This document shows positions 17,904-25,579 of a DNA stretch of 37,450 nucleotides, piece by piece. The notes beneath the pieces were generated by a model that made no database searches, was not told the origin of the DNA, and saw only the letters and a list, made by a program, of their open reading frames with translations. The translations under genes and the position numbers were made by a program. The stretch covers positions 1 to 37,450 of the forward strand of contig CAUGNQ010000017.1 in NCBI GenBank assembly GCA_959600835.1, in the 5' to 3' direction. The number at the start of each line of letters is the position of its first letter. Positions within the stretch are counted from its first letter, which is position 1. The stretch comes from an uncultured Collinsella sp. (lineage in GTDB: Bacteria > Actinomycetota > Coriobacteriia > Coriobacteriales > Coriobacteriaceae).

Positions 17904-18406
17904 TGCTTGCCCCTAAGCGTATTCTTCACCGCAAGGTGCAGCGTGGCTCCATGAAGGGCCAGGCCAAGGGTAATACCGAGCTGCATTTCGGCGAGTTTGG
18001 TATCCAGGCTCTCGAGGCCCATTGGATCACCAACCGTCAGATCGAGGCCGCTCGTATTGCCATGACCCGCTACATGAAGCGTGGCGGTCGTGTCTACATC
18101 ACGATCTTCCCCGATAAGCCCATCACCAAGAAGCCTGCCGAGACTCGCATGGGTTCTGGTAAGGGTAACCCCGAGGAGTGGGTGGCCGTCGTCAAGCCCG
18201 GCCGCATCATGTTCGAGGTCAAGGGCGTGCCCGAGGAGGTCGCTCGCGAGGCTCTGCGTCTTGCACAGCACAAGCTTCCCATCAAGACCAAGATTGTTGC
18301 TGCTAAGAACGCTGAGCAGCGCATCGAGAAGGAGATGGCTGAGGAGGCCGCTCTCGAGGCCAAGTGGGCTGCTGAGGACGCCGCCGCCGCCAAGGAGGAG
18401 AACTAA
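17903..18406 (+). CDS. rplP: 50S ribosomal protein L16 with C-terminal extension
   Basis: L16 organises the A-site region of the large subunit. The first 137 residues are standard (MLAPKRILHRKVQRG, GGRVYITIFPDKP, RMGSGKGNPEEWVAVVKPG). The GTG start overlaps the rpsC stop and matches the family N-terminus. About 30 residues follow beyond the usual end, rich in Ala, Glu and Lys and probably helical (ending AAAAKEEN). The stop TAA overlaps the rpmC ATG. Confidence 0.95.
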   Translation: MLAPKRILHRKVQRGSMKGQAKGNTELHFGEFGIQALEAHWITNRQIEAARIAMTRYMKRGGRVYITIFPDKPITKKPAETRMGSGKGNPEEWVAVVKPGRIMFEVKGVPEEVAREALRLAQHKLPIKTKIVAAKNAEQRIEKEMAEEAALEAKWAAEDAAAAKEEN

Positions 18407-18621
18407 TGAAGCCCGCAGAGATTCGTGAGCTCTCGGACGCTCAGCTCGTTGAGAAGCTGAAGGAAATGCGTGCCGAGCTCTTTAACCTTCGTTTCCAGAT
18501 GGCCACCAGCCAGCTGGACAACACCGCTCGCGTCAACACCGTGAAGAAGGACATCGCTCGCGTCCTTACGGAGCAGCGCGCCCGCGAGATCGCAGCGGAG
18601 AAGTCCGCTGTCGCCGAGTAG
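18406..18621 (+). CDS. rpmC: 50S ribosomal protein L29
   Basis: L29 is a two-helix protein near the tunnel exit that contacts L23. The family pattern EIRELSDAQLVEKLKEMRAE and LFNLRFQMATSQLDN is clear. The 71-aa length is near normal, with a short charged tail. Its start overlaps the rplP stop by one base (TAATG), so translation is probably coupled. Confidence 0.95.
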   Translation: MKPAEIRELSDAQLVEKLKEMRAELFNLRFQMATSQLDNTARVNTVKKDIARVLTEQRAREIAAEKSAVAE

Positions 18622-18637
18622 GACCTAAGGAGAGAAC

Positions 18638-18898
18638 ATGACTGATTCGCGTAACTCGCGTAAGGTCCGTACGGGTGTCGTTACCTCCGTCTCCGGTGCC
18701 AAGACCATTGTTGTCACCATCACCGAGCGCAAGCGTCACCCCAAGTACGGCAAGATGATGACCAGCTCCAAGAAGCTGCACGCTCACGACGAGGAGTGCA
18801 CGGCTGGCGTGGGCGATACCGTCCGCGTTATGGAGACCCGTCCTATGTCCAAGATGAAGCGTTGGCGCCTCATCGAGGTCGTCGAGCGCGCTAAATAA
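18638..18898 (+). CDS. rpsQ: 30S ribosomal protein S17
   Basis: S17 is an OB-fold protein that binds 16S rRNA early in assembly. Signature parts are TGVVTSVSGAKTIVVTI, RHPKYGKMM and GDTVRVMETRPMSKMKRWRL. An AAGGAGAG site precedes the ATG. It is the last gene of the S10 part; a 118-nt structured spacer separates it from rplN. Confidence 0.96.
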   Translation: MTDSRNSRKVRTGVVTSVSGAKTIVVTITERKRHPKYGKMMTSSKKLHAHDEECTAGVGDTVRVMETRPMSKMKRWRLIEVVERAK

Positions 18899-18925
18899 GC
18901 AGTCGCCCTTACGACTTGTACGTTT

Positions 18926-18991
18926 CCGAAGATGTGCGTATGCCTGGCTTGCATACCACGGGCCGTATAAAGGCTGCGCACCTCTCTTCGG
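18926..18991 (+). promoter_or_regulatory. Nested stem-loop leader before rplN
   Basis: CCGAAG (18926-18931) pairs with CTTCGG (18986-18991). Inside it GTGCG (18934-18938) pairs with CGCAC (18977-18981), and TATGC (18939-18943) with GCATA (18951-18955). A TATAAA at 18966-18971 lies in the open part. The structure precedes the rplN ribosome site (GGAGG, 19002-19006) and could be a ribosomal-protein binding leader or an RNA processing site. Confidence 0.5.
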
Positions 18992-19016
18992 TTCTTAGTT
19001 CGGAGGAACATCTACC

Positions 19017-19385
19017 ATGATTCAGATGCAAACCATGCTGAACGTCGCCGACAACTCCGGCGCTCGCAAGATTCGCTGCATCAAGGTGCTTGGCGGTTCC
19101 AAGCGTCGTTATGCAGGCATCGGCGATGTGTTCATCGGTGCTGTCCAGGAGGCTACCCCTGGCGCCAACGTCAAGAAGAAGGACGTTGTCCGTTGCGTCG
19201 TCGTTCGCACCGTTAAGGAGATCCGCCGCAAGGATGGCTCCTACATTCGCTTTGATGAGAACGCCTGCGTTGTCATCAACAACGATGGTTCGCCCGTCGG
19301 CACCCGTATCTTCGGGCCCGTCGCTCGCGAGCTTCGTGACAAGAAGTACATGAAGATCGTCTCGCTCGCTCCCGAGACCCTGTAG
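19017..19385 (+). CDS. rplN: 50S ribosomal protein L14
   Basis: L14 contacts the 30S subunit and is the binding site of silencing factor RsfS. It starts MIQMQTMLNVADNSGARKI, the standard beginning, and contains VVRTVKEIRRKDGSYIRFDENACVVI and GTRIFGPVARELR. The 122-aa length is normal. This gene usually opens the spc operon. Confidence 0.96.
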   Translation: MIQMQTMLNVADNSGARKIRCIKVLGGSKRRYAGIGDVFIGAVQEATPGANVKKKDVVRCVVVRTVKEIRRKDGSYIRFDENACVVINNDGSPVGTRIFGPVARELRDKKYMKIVSLAPETL

Positions 19386-19398
19386 TTAGGGGAGATAT

Positions 19399-19704
19399 AT
19401 GTATATCAAGAAGGGCGATAAGGTCCAGGTTCTCTCTGGTAAGGATCGCGGCAAGCAGGGCGTTGTCCTGCGTGCTCTCCCCGCCGAGAACAAGGTCGTT
19501 GTCGAGGGCGTTTCGGTCGTCAAGAAGGCCGTCAAGCCCAACGCTGCCAACCAGCAGGGCGGCATCGTTTCGCAGGAGGCTCCCATCGACGCCTCCAACG
19601 TCAATCTCGTTTGCCCCGAGTGCGGTAAGGTTACCCGCGTTGGTCACGAGAAGGACGGCAAGAACAAGCTGCGCGTCTGCAAGAAGTGCGGCCACAAGTT
19701 CTAA
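19399..19704 (+). CDS. rplX: 50S ribosomal protein L24
   Basis: L24 initiates large-subunit assembly. The KOW motif is visible (KKGDKVQVLSGKDRGKQG). The C-terminus carries CPECGK and CKKCGHKF, a four-cysteine zinc-ribbon-like pattern. The gene is complete at 101 aa. In most bacteria rplE, rpsN and rpsH follow; here a terminator follows within 30 nt. Confidence 0.95.
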   Translation: MYIKKGDKVQVLSGKDRGKQGVVLRALPAENKVVVEGVSVVKKAVKPNAANQQGGIVSQEAPIDASNVNLVCPECGKVTRVGHEKDGKNKLRVCKKCGHKF

Positions 19705-19730
19705 GCTGCCCGCAACATCAAGTTGCTAGC

Positions 19731-19766
19731 AAAGGCCCGGATGCCCCACGGCACCCGGGCCTTTTT
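19731..19766 (+). terminator. Strong intrinsic terminator after rplX
   Basis: AAAGGCCCGG (19731-19740) pairs with CCGGGCCTTT (19755-19764), with an inner TGCC/GGCA pair and a CCAC loop, followed by more T residues to 19766. It marks the end of the ribosomal transcript. Confidence 0.9.
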
Positions 19767-20473
19767 CTATCCCCACTCGATGGCTTCGGTTCTGCCGTCC
19801 CGTCATTCCGGTTGCATCCAGTTTTCGGTGCCGTCTCGAATCGAGTGCCGCCAGGTGACACCCTGTCGCGTTTCGTCGGCTTCGGGGACAAAAGTCGGGA
19901 CAACTCCAAAAACTATTTTCGAACTCAGGGCTTTGAGTTTTTGTTTTTGTCCCAAAGGGCGCGGCGGGATGCCTTTGGAGGCTCGATAGCGCCGAAAACG
20001 CCCGTTTTGAAACTTAAATGCCTTTTCGCGTGCAAGCCGCCAGCTGCAATAGGAAGTGAATCAACGCAGGTGGCTTTCAAGCAGTTTGCAAAACTGCAGG
20101 TCGCAGGTCTTCATTGCCAGTAGGAGAAATGAGTAGTCTCAGGTGGCTTGCCCATGAGTTGACGAACGGGATTTGAGATTACGCTGACGTCCGGAAACGC
20201 TTCGAGCACGGCGTTACGTTTTTGGGGTTTGGGCGTAGCCCCTGCACCCGCGAGCGCGAGCCTTAAGCCCGCCGAGAGGGTGACGCGTCGAAAACGAAGG
20301 GGAAAGAGAGAAGGGGCCGTCCCTATCATTCAGGTTGCGACCGAAGAAGACAAGGAGACCCCCTGAGCCTGAATGATGCCCCACAGACCGCGTCCGACCG
20401 AGCTCAAGCCGAGCTTTTCCTGACGTCCGCCTTCGCGAAGATGATGGCTGGATTGGCTATGGATTGGCAACAC
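19767..20473. other. Gene-poor stretch between rplX and the IS relic
   Basis: No gene can be supported in these 700 bases. A minus-strand frame at 20111-20329 (72 codons, ending HFSYWQ) has protein-like composition but no recognised domain; it may be a relic. An 8-bp inverted repeat (CACTCGAT 19774-19781, ATCGAGTG 19840-19847) lies near the left end. ATCATTCAGG (20325-20334) and CCTGAATGAT (20368-20377) form a perfect 10-bp inverted repeat 33 nt apart. The stretch probably contains decayed mobile or gene DNA. Confidence 0.5.
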
Positions 20474-20970
20474 TTATTTGGACGATTCCGGGAGGGACGG
20501 CCCCGCCTCCCTGAACTCGACCGGCGACATGTAGCCCAGCGTCGAGTGGATCCTGAAGTTGTTGTACCAGTGCACGTAATCCAAGAGCTTGGCTCGGAGC
20601 TCGCGCGTCCCTCCTCGGTCCTTCGGAGTGGCCGACGATCTCCCCGTTGCAGAGGTCGACGAGCAGGCAGACGTAGTTCCACGACGCCCCGACGCGCACG
20701 CAGGCCAAGTCGCTGCATATATGGGTGCACGGCGCCCTGCCGCCGAAGCCGCGCGCGACGACGTTCGACACGTCGGCCTCGTTGACCGCCCCGGGGTGCA
20801 CCTTGAACCTCTTCCTGCCGTATGCGCCGGCCAGGCCGTTCTCCCTCATGATGCGGCAGACGCGGCGCCGGCTGACGGTAACGCCCGACCTCCCGGGCGA
20901 CGCCTTGATCTTGCGCGATCCGTTCCGGCCCTTGCTGGCGGCGTGCGCCGCCGCGGCCGCCGTCGCCCCC
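20474..20970 (-). pseudogene. IS3-family transposase OrfB relic with internal deletion
   Basis: Read on the minus strand, the N-terminal half shows an HTH_21-like segment (KIKASPGRSGVTVSRRRVC, then MRENGLAGAYGRKRF) and the start of the integrase core (CTHICSDLACVRVGASWNYV). The frame then breaks near 20605-20625 and resumes with YVHWYNNFRIHSTLGYMSP and a natural end at ESSK. The part carrying the second Asp and the Glu of the DDE triad (normally HTDRGSEF and later) is missing. It therefore cannot encode an active transposase. The ends of the element were not identified. Confidence 0.82.
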
Positions 20971-20971
20971 C

Positions 20972-21250
20972 GACATTAAGGTCCTCAAGGGCCGCGTCGT
21001 CTCCGGCGACCAGTTCGTCTCGCCCGCGGAACAGAAGGAGCGAATCCTCGCGACCTTCGGCGACCTGTGCTGCGAGATGGAGGGCTGCACCATCGCGCAG
21101 GCCGCTTATCTCAACGGCGTGCCCCTCGTCGTCGTGCGCGCCATCAGCGACAAGCCCTGCGCCGAGGGCCGGGTCGTCGACTACAACACCTTCGAGAAGA
21201 AGGCCGCCTGCGACTGCGCCCGCATCGCCGCGCGCATGGTTAAGCTTTAG
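20972..21250 (+). pseudogene. mtnN: 3' fragment of 5'-methylthioadenosine/S-adenosylhomocysteine nucleosidase gene
   Basis: About 92 codons are open to the TAG at 21248-21250 and show the C-terminal half of MTA/SAH nucleosidase: SGDQFV, EMEGCTIAQAAY with the catalytic-site Glu, and VVRAISDKP with the catalytic Asp. The N-terminal half and start codon are absent; the sequence abuts the IS3 relic at about 20971. The fragment cannot be functional. It suggests a deletion linked to the insertion. A weak GGCCC/GGGCC hairpin follows at 21250-21268. Confidence 0.82.
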
Positions 21251-21443
21251 GCCCTGCGCGCCGGGGCCCTTTCCAAAGCGAAGTGTCGAGCCGAAGTGTT
21301 GAGCGTCGGCCCTGAATGTTCAATGGCCGTTGTTTTCTGCCCCTCAAGTGGTGGACTTTTCCTCGGAGCTGTTGATTCCCCCACGCGCCCCCTTCCGTTC
21401 TCTGTTCTCCCCTTATACTCCTTGTACGAGGAGGTAAGAAGTC

Positions 21444-24185
21444 ATGGACAAGACCACACAGGACAGCTTGGCAAAGAAACCCGTCGACATGAGGGACAGG
21501 ATTCTCGAGCATCTCGAGGCCCTCACCTCTGCCGTCTCGCTCGACGACCTTGCCCGTCTGTCCACCTCCGACATCGCCGAGACGCTCATCATCTCCAGGA
21601 GCCTGGCGAGCCAGTACCTCAACGACCTTGTTCGCGCCGGTCTTGTGGTTAAGGTGGCGGGCAGGCCTGTCCGTTATTTTCATCGCCGCGCGTTCCAGAA
21701 GCGTTTTCAGGTAAAGCTCTCTGCAAGCGAGTACGCCTCGCTCGCCGACCTCATCCAGGCGACGGGAATCGCCGATCACCGCGACTTCGCGCGTGCCGTG
21801 GGCTTCGACATGAGCCTCAGCTCCGTTGTCGAGCAGTGCAAGGCTGCGGTTCAGTACCCTCCGTTTGGCCTGCCCATCCTCTTGAGCGGCGGCGTGGGTG
21901 TCGGTAAGTCTTTCCTTTCTCGCCTTGTGTACGAGTACGGCAAGAACCAGGGCTTGCTGTCCCGCGACTCCTCCTATGTGCGCATCGACTGCGCCGGGGT
22001 CCCGGACGCCGCCTCGTTCAACGGGCTTCTTGACGAGTCGATCGCGAAAGCGCGCGGGGGTGTGGTCTTTGTCAACGGCATCGAGGCACTCTCTCCCTCT
22101 GCGATGGAGCACTGCCTTGCGACGGCCCTCGGGCTCGATGCCTCCCAGGATGCGCCGCGCGCTCGCCTCGTTCTTTCGACGACGCTTTCCGCCGATGACC
22201 TGAAGGTTTCCTCGGCCTACAGCAAAATGCCCATCTGTGCCCGCGTCCCCTCACTCAAGGAGCGGACCCCCGAGGAGCGCGAGGATCTCATCTTGAGCTT
22301 CCTGCGCAGCGAGGGGTGCCGAATCGGTTCTGATGTGAAGATCAGCCGCGGCGCATACCGTTGCCTCGTGAACGCGGACTTTTCCGATAACATCGCCGGC
22401 TTGCGCGCCTGCGTGACGAACTGCTGTGCCAAAGCGTTCCTCAATCGCGAGGGCGACTACGTCGTCGTTCGCCCGTATCTTCTTCCCAGCGGGCTCCTCT
22501 CCTCCGCGCAGATCGATCAACAGCCCGACGATGGCGTTCTGATCGACGCGTCTCTGGATGCCGCCGAGAGCACAGGGCCGGTCGAGCAGGCGCTCGATGC
22601 CCTGTGCTCCCTCGATGAGCGATTCTGCGCCGGGGAGCTCTCTGTCTCCGAGCTTGTCTCGCAAGCTGTCTCCGCTGTGCGCGGCGTTGAGGATCACTTG
22701 ATCTTCGACCACGGCGTCGCCTCCTCGAGGTCGCGCGCCTTCGAGCGCGTCGTGGGCGCGGTCCTTGCCGACGCAGGCTCTTCTTATGGCATCGAGCTTT
22801 CGAGGAAGGTCGCTTTTCTACTGGCCCAGGAGATTTGCCTGCAGTTGTGGCCGGGTATCGGCCTGGCTAAGCGAAAGTCTGCCTGTGCGGAGCAAATCTC
22901 CCATCTCCTCGGTGCCGTGACCTCCGAATTGCCGTTTGCCTCGAGTGTCTCCGATCAGGTCGCCGCAGACGTGGAAGGGGCGCTGGGAATCTCGCTCGAT
23001 CACTTCACGAAGACGCTTCTGACGCTGTGCGTCGCATCGGAGTCTCGCGATGCGAAGGCCCTTCGGACGCTCTGCGTCATCTTGTCCCACGGCTACTCAA
23101 CGGCGACGAGCATCGCCGACGCGGCGAACCGTATGCTCGGCATGCATGTGTACGAGGCTGTCGACATGCCCTACGACCAGCAGCTGAAGGACATCGTCGG
23201 TCCGCTCCAGCGCCTCGTCGACCGCCATTCCTACTGCACCGGGGTCGTGTTCCTCGTCGACATGGGCTCCTTGGAGGAGGCCTATAAGGCCCTCGAGAAC
23301 GTTACCGACTCCACTATCGGCGTGGTGAACAACGTCTCTACCGGTCTTGCGCTCGAGATCGGGGTCGGGCTGCTCGGCGGCAAGTCCATCGCCGAGGTTC
23401 TTGGCGATGCGACCGCCGCGTGCGTGACGCACTGCAAGGTGATCGAGCGCGTCAACCGTGAGGACGCCATCGTCTTCTGCTCCGAGTCCGGGGTCGACGC
23501 CGCGGAGAGGATACGCCAGCTCGTCTCGCAGAGCCTCCCGCGCACCATAGGCGCGCGCCTGCTCACGAGGCCCTTCAAGCAGCTCGTCGCGAACGGGTCG
23601 AACGACGCCGTTTTCTCCGAGCACCGCGTCTGCGCCGTCATCGGCACGGGAGACCCCGGGGTCGCCTCCGTCCCCTTCGTCGCCCTCGAGGACATCATGT
23701 CGACGGCGTCCGCCTCTAAGGTTGATGCCGTGTTCGGCAGGTGGCTTGACGCTTCCGAGCTCTCTTCTTTCCACGAGAAGCTGCTCTCGAACATGACGCT
23801 GCAGAACGTCATCCGCTCCATCACCATCCTCGACCCGGAGCGGCTATTCCATGAGATCGAGAGCGCCGTGCACGAGCTTCAGCGCAGGACAGGCGAGAAG
23901 ATCGGCAGCAACGCCATCATTGGGCTCTACGTTCACCTCTGCTGTCTCGTCGAGCGCCTTGTTACCAGAAACCCCATTGAGACCTACGTTGGCCAGGACC
24001 GCTTCGAGGAGGAACGCGCCGATTTCATCGAGTCCTTCAGGCAGAGCTTCTCGAGCATCTCGACGCGCTATCGCGTAGAGGTTCCCGTAAGCGAGATCGC
24101 ATATGTCTTCGACTACATAAGCGTGAGCGCCGCCCCGGCGCGAGAAGAGCGCCTCGGCTCCTCGGACCTCCTGCTCGACGAGTGA
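21444..24185 (+). CDS. LevR/ManR-type PTS regulator with degenerate AAA+ domain
   Basis: The 913-aa protein has a winged-helix N-terminus (about 35-90), an AAA+-like domain (about 125-375) with Walker A GGVGVGKS near 150, a PRD domain with His418 and His423, a mannose-type EIIA domain with candidate phospho-site His549 (ILSHG), a possible EIIB-like region, and a second PRD with His831 (LYVHL). This is the layout of LevR, which controls mannose-family PTS operons according to phosphorylation state. The segment that should hold the sigma-54 contact loop GAFTGA is missing, and Walker B reads VVFVNGIE, with Asn-Gly where Asp-Glu is expected. A GAGGAGG site precedes the ATG. The adjacent PTS operon is the probable target. 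Confidence 0.87.
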   Translation: MDKTTQDSLAKKPVDMRDRILEHLEALTSAVSLDDLARLSTSDIAETLIISRSLASQYLNDLVRAGLVVKVAGRPVRYFHRRAFQKRFQVKLSASEYASLADLIQATGIADHRDFARAVGFDMSLSSVVEQCKAAVQYPPFGLPILLSGGVGVGKSFLSRLVYEYGKNQGLLSRDSSYVRIDCAGVPDAASFNGLLDESIAKARGGVVFVNGIEALSPSAMEHCLATALGLDASQDAPRARLVLSTTLSADDLKVSSAYSKMPICARVPSLKERTPEEREDLILSFLRSEGCRIGSDVKISRGAYRCLVNADFSDNIAGLRACVTNCCAKAFLNREGDYVVVRPYLLPSGLLSSAQIDQQPDDGVLIDASLDAAESTGPVEQALDALCSLDERFCAGELSVSELVSQAVSAVRGVEDHLIFDHGVASSRSRAFERVVGAVLADAGSSYGIELSRKVAFLLAQEICLQLWPGIGLAKRKSACAEQISHLLGAVTSELPFASSVSDQVAADVEGALGISLDHFTKTLLTLCVASESRDAKALRTLCVILSHGYSTATSIADAANRMLGMHVYEAVDMPYDQQLKDIVGPLQRLVDRHSYCTGVVFLVDMGSLEEAYKALENVTDSTIGVVNNVSTGLALEIGVGLLGGKSIAEVLGDATAACVTHCKVIERVNREDAIVFCSESGVDAAERIRQLVSQSLPRTIGARLLTRPFKQLVANGSNDAVFSEHRVCAVIGTGDPGVASVPFVALEDIMSTASASKVDAVFGRWLDASELSSFHEKLLSNMTLQNVIRSITILDPERLFHEIESAVHELQRRTGEKIGSNAIIGLYVHLCCLVERLVTRNPIETYVGQDRFEEERADFIESFRQSFSSISTRYRVEVPVSEIAYVFDYISVSAAPAREERLGSSDLLLDE

Positions 24186-24308
24186 CCTTCCCCGCGCCGC
24201 CGCAAGCTGACCGCGCGTCCTCAATAATCCGATAACCCCTTGCCCGGCGCGAATCCGGATAGCGCCGAGGCAGTACCGAACGTAAAACTTCATTTGATAG
24301 GAGCAAAC
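24186..24308 (+). promoter_or_regulatory. Upstream region of the mannose-family PTS operon
   Basis: The spacer contains an inverted repeat, CGGCGC (24245-24250) and GCGCCG (24262-24267), which could be an operator for the upstream regulator. No GG-N10-GC sigma-54 promoter and no convincing sigma-70 pair were found. The AGGAG ribosome site of the EIIB gene is at 24299-24303. Confidence 0.35.
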
Positions 24309-24782
24309 ATGAGTGTTGTTATGGCACGAATCGACAATCGCCTGCTTCACGGCATCATCGTGACGCAGTGGGCCCCGGTGTCGGGCGCGACCCGAGTCAT
24401 GGTCATCGACGACAAGGTCGCCGGCGACGAGGTCCTGAAGTCCACCATGAGGATGGCGCGCCCCGCGGGCATGGCCGTCTCGATCATCTCCGAGCAGACC
24501 GCGCTCAAGAACTTCGCGGCGGGCAAGTACGACCGCGAGAAGGTCTTTGTCATCGCCAAGGAGCCCGAGACGATCCTTCACCTGGTCGAGTCGGGCGTCG
24601 AGCTCCCGTCGCTGGTCGTCGGCGGCTCGCTCGTCAAGGAGGGCGGCGTCCAGCTCACCCAGCGCGCCTATGCCTCCGCCGAGAACGTCCAGAGCTACAA
24701 GGCGCTCATCGCCCGCGGCGTCAAGGTGACGGCACAGTTCGTGCCCGCCGACAAGCCCGTCTCCGTCGCCGACCTCATCTAA
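24309..24782 (+). CDS. PTS mannose-family EIIB
   Basis: EIIB accepts phosphate from EIIA and passes it to the sugar during transport. The N-terminal RIDNRLLHGIIVTQW carries the phospho-accepting His14, standard for the mannose/sorbose family (usually RLLHGQV; Ile replaces Gln here). The ATG at 24309 follows AGGAG; an upstream frame to 24240 reads through the control region and was rejected. Its 157 aa is normal. It is the first gene of an EIIB-EIIC-EIID-EIIA-GH172 run. Confidence 0.93.
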   Translation: MSVVMARIDNRLLHGIIVTQWAPVSGATRVMVIDDKVAGDEVLKSTMRMARPAGMAVSIISEQTALKNFAAGKYDREKVFVIAKEPETILHLVESGVELPSLVVGGSLVKEGGVQLTQRAYASAENVQSYKALIARGVKVTAQFVPADKPVSVADLI

Positions 24783-24791
24783 GGAGGGATC

Positions 24792-25577
24792 ATGGTCAAC
24801 TTCACTATCCTGCAGGTCGTCCTTTTGACCCTGCTGGCCTTCATCAAGCACGTGGACTACTACGGCATCCCGATGATCTTCGTCAACTATGCCGTCTTCT
24901 GGGGCCTTATCACCGGTGTCGTCATGGGCGACTGGCAGACCGGCCTCGTCATCGGCGGCACCATCCAGCTCATGCAGCTCGGCGTCGCGGGCTTCGGCGG
25001 CTCGTCGATTCCCGACTACGGCACGATGGCCATCATCGCCACAGCCTACGGCGTGACCCTGGGCGCGGACACGGGCCTCGCCATCGGCCTGCCGGTCGGC
25101 ATGCTCGGCATCCAGCTCGACGTCATCGTCAAGATCCTCAACGGCTTCGTCGTCGAGAAGTCCCAGAAGTTCTGCGACGAGGGCAAGTTCAAGCAGATGA
25201 ACGCCATCCTGTGGGTCTGCCCCGTGCTCTTCGGCCTGTGCGCCGCCCTGCCCGTCTTTGTCTCCGTGACCCTCGGCCAGCCCGCCGTCAACTGGCTCCT
25301 CGAGGTCATGCCCCAGTGGTTCCTTTCCGGCCTCACCCTCGCCGGCAAGATGCTCCCGGCCGTCGGAATCGCGATGCTGCTGCGTTACATGCCCACCGGC
25401 AAGTACTTCCAGTACCTGCTCGCCGGCTTCTTCCTCTCGGCCTTCCTGAACGTGCCCATCATCGGCGCCGCCATCGTCGGCTTTGCCCTCGCGATCGCGT
25501 TCTACCAGCGCGCCGAGAGGGACACCGAGCTCGCCGCCCACGCTTCCGCAGACGCCTTCATCGGAGAGGATGAGTAA
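24792..25577 (+). CDS. PTS mannose/sorbose-family EIIC
   Basis: This is a membrane permease component with several hydrophobic helices. The region VVMGDWQTGLVIGGTIQLMQ followed by GFGGSSIPDYG is characteristic of mannose-family EIIC. An AAGGAGG site precedes the ATG, 9 nt after EIIB. The charged tail ends DAFIGEDE. Together with EIID it forms the transport channel. Substrate cannot be read from the permease alone. Confidence 0.92.
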   Translation: MVNFTILQVVLLTLLAFIKHVDYYGIPMIFVNYAVFWGLITGVVMGDWQTGLVIGGTIQLMQLGVAGFGGSSIPDYGTMAIIATAYGVTLGADTGLAIGLPVGMLGIQLDVIVKILNGFVVEKSQKFCDEGKFKQMNAILWVCPVLFGLCAALPVFVSVTLGQPAVNWLLEVMPQWFLSGLTLAGKMLPAVGIAMLLRYMPTGKYFQYLLAGFFLSAFLNVPIIGAAIVGFALAIAFYQRAERDTELAAHASADAFIGEDE

Positions 25578-25579
25578 CC

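Noticed and set aside
20111..20329. 72-codon minus-strand frame ending HFSYWQ
   Set aside because: Its composition is protein-like, but no domain, ribosome site or partner was found, so it is not called a gene.
24186..24308. Sigma-54 promoter for the PTS operon
   Set aside because: No GG-N10-GC pair in a suitable place; the regulator also lacks the sigma-54 contact loop.
23844..25541. 565-codon minus-strand frame across the regulator end and the PTS genes
   Set aside because: Highly repetitive Asp/Glu/His/Gly composition, opposite to genes with clear family motifs.
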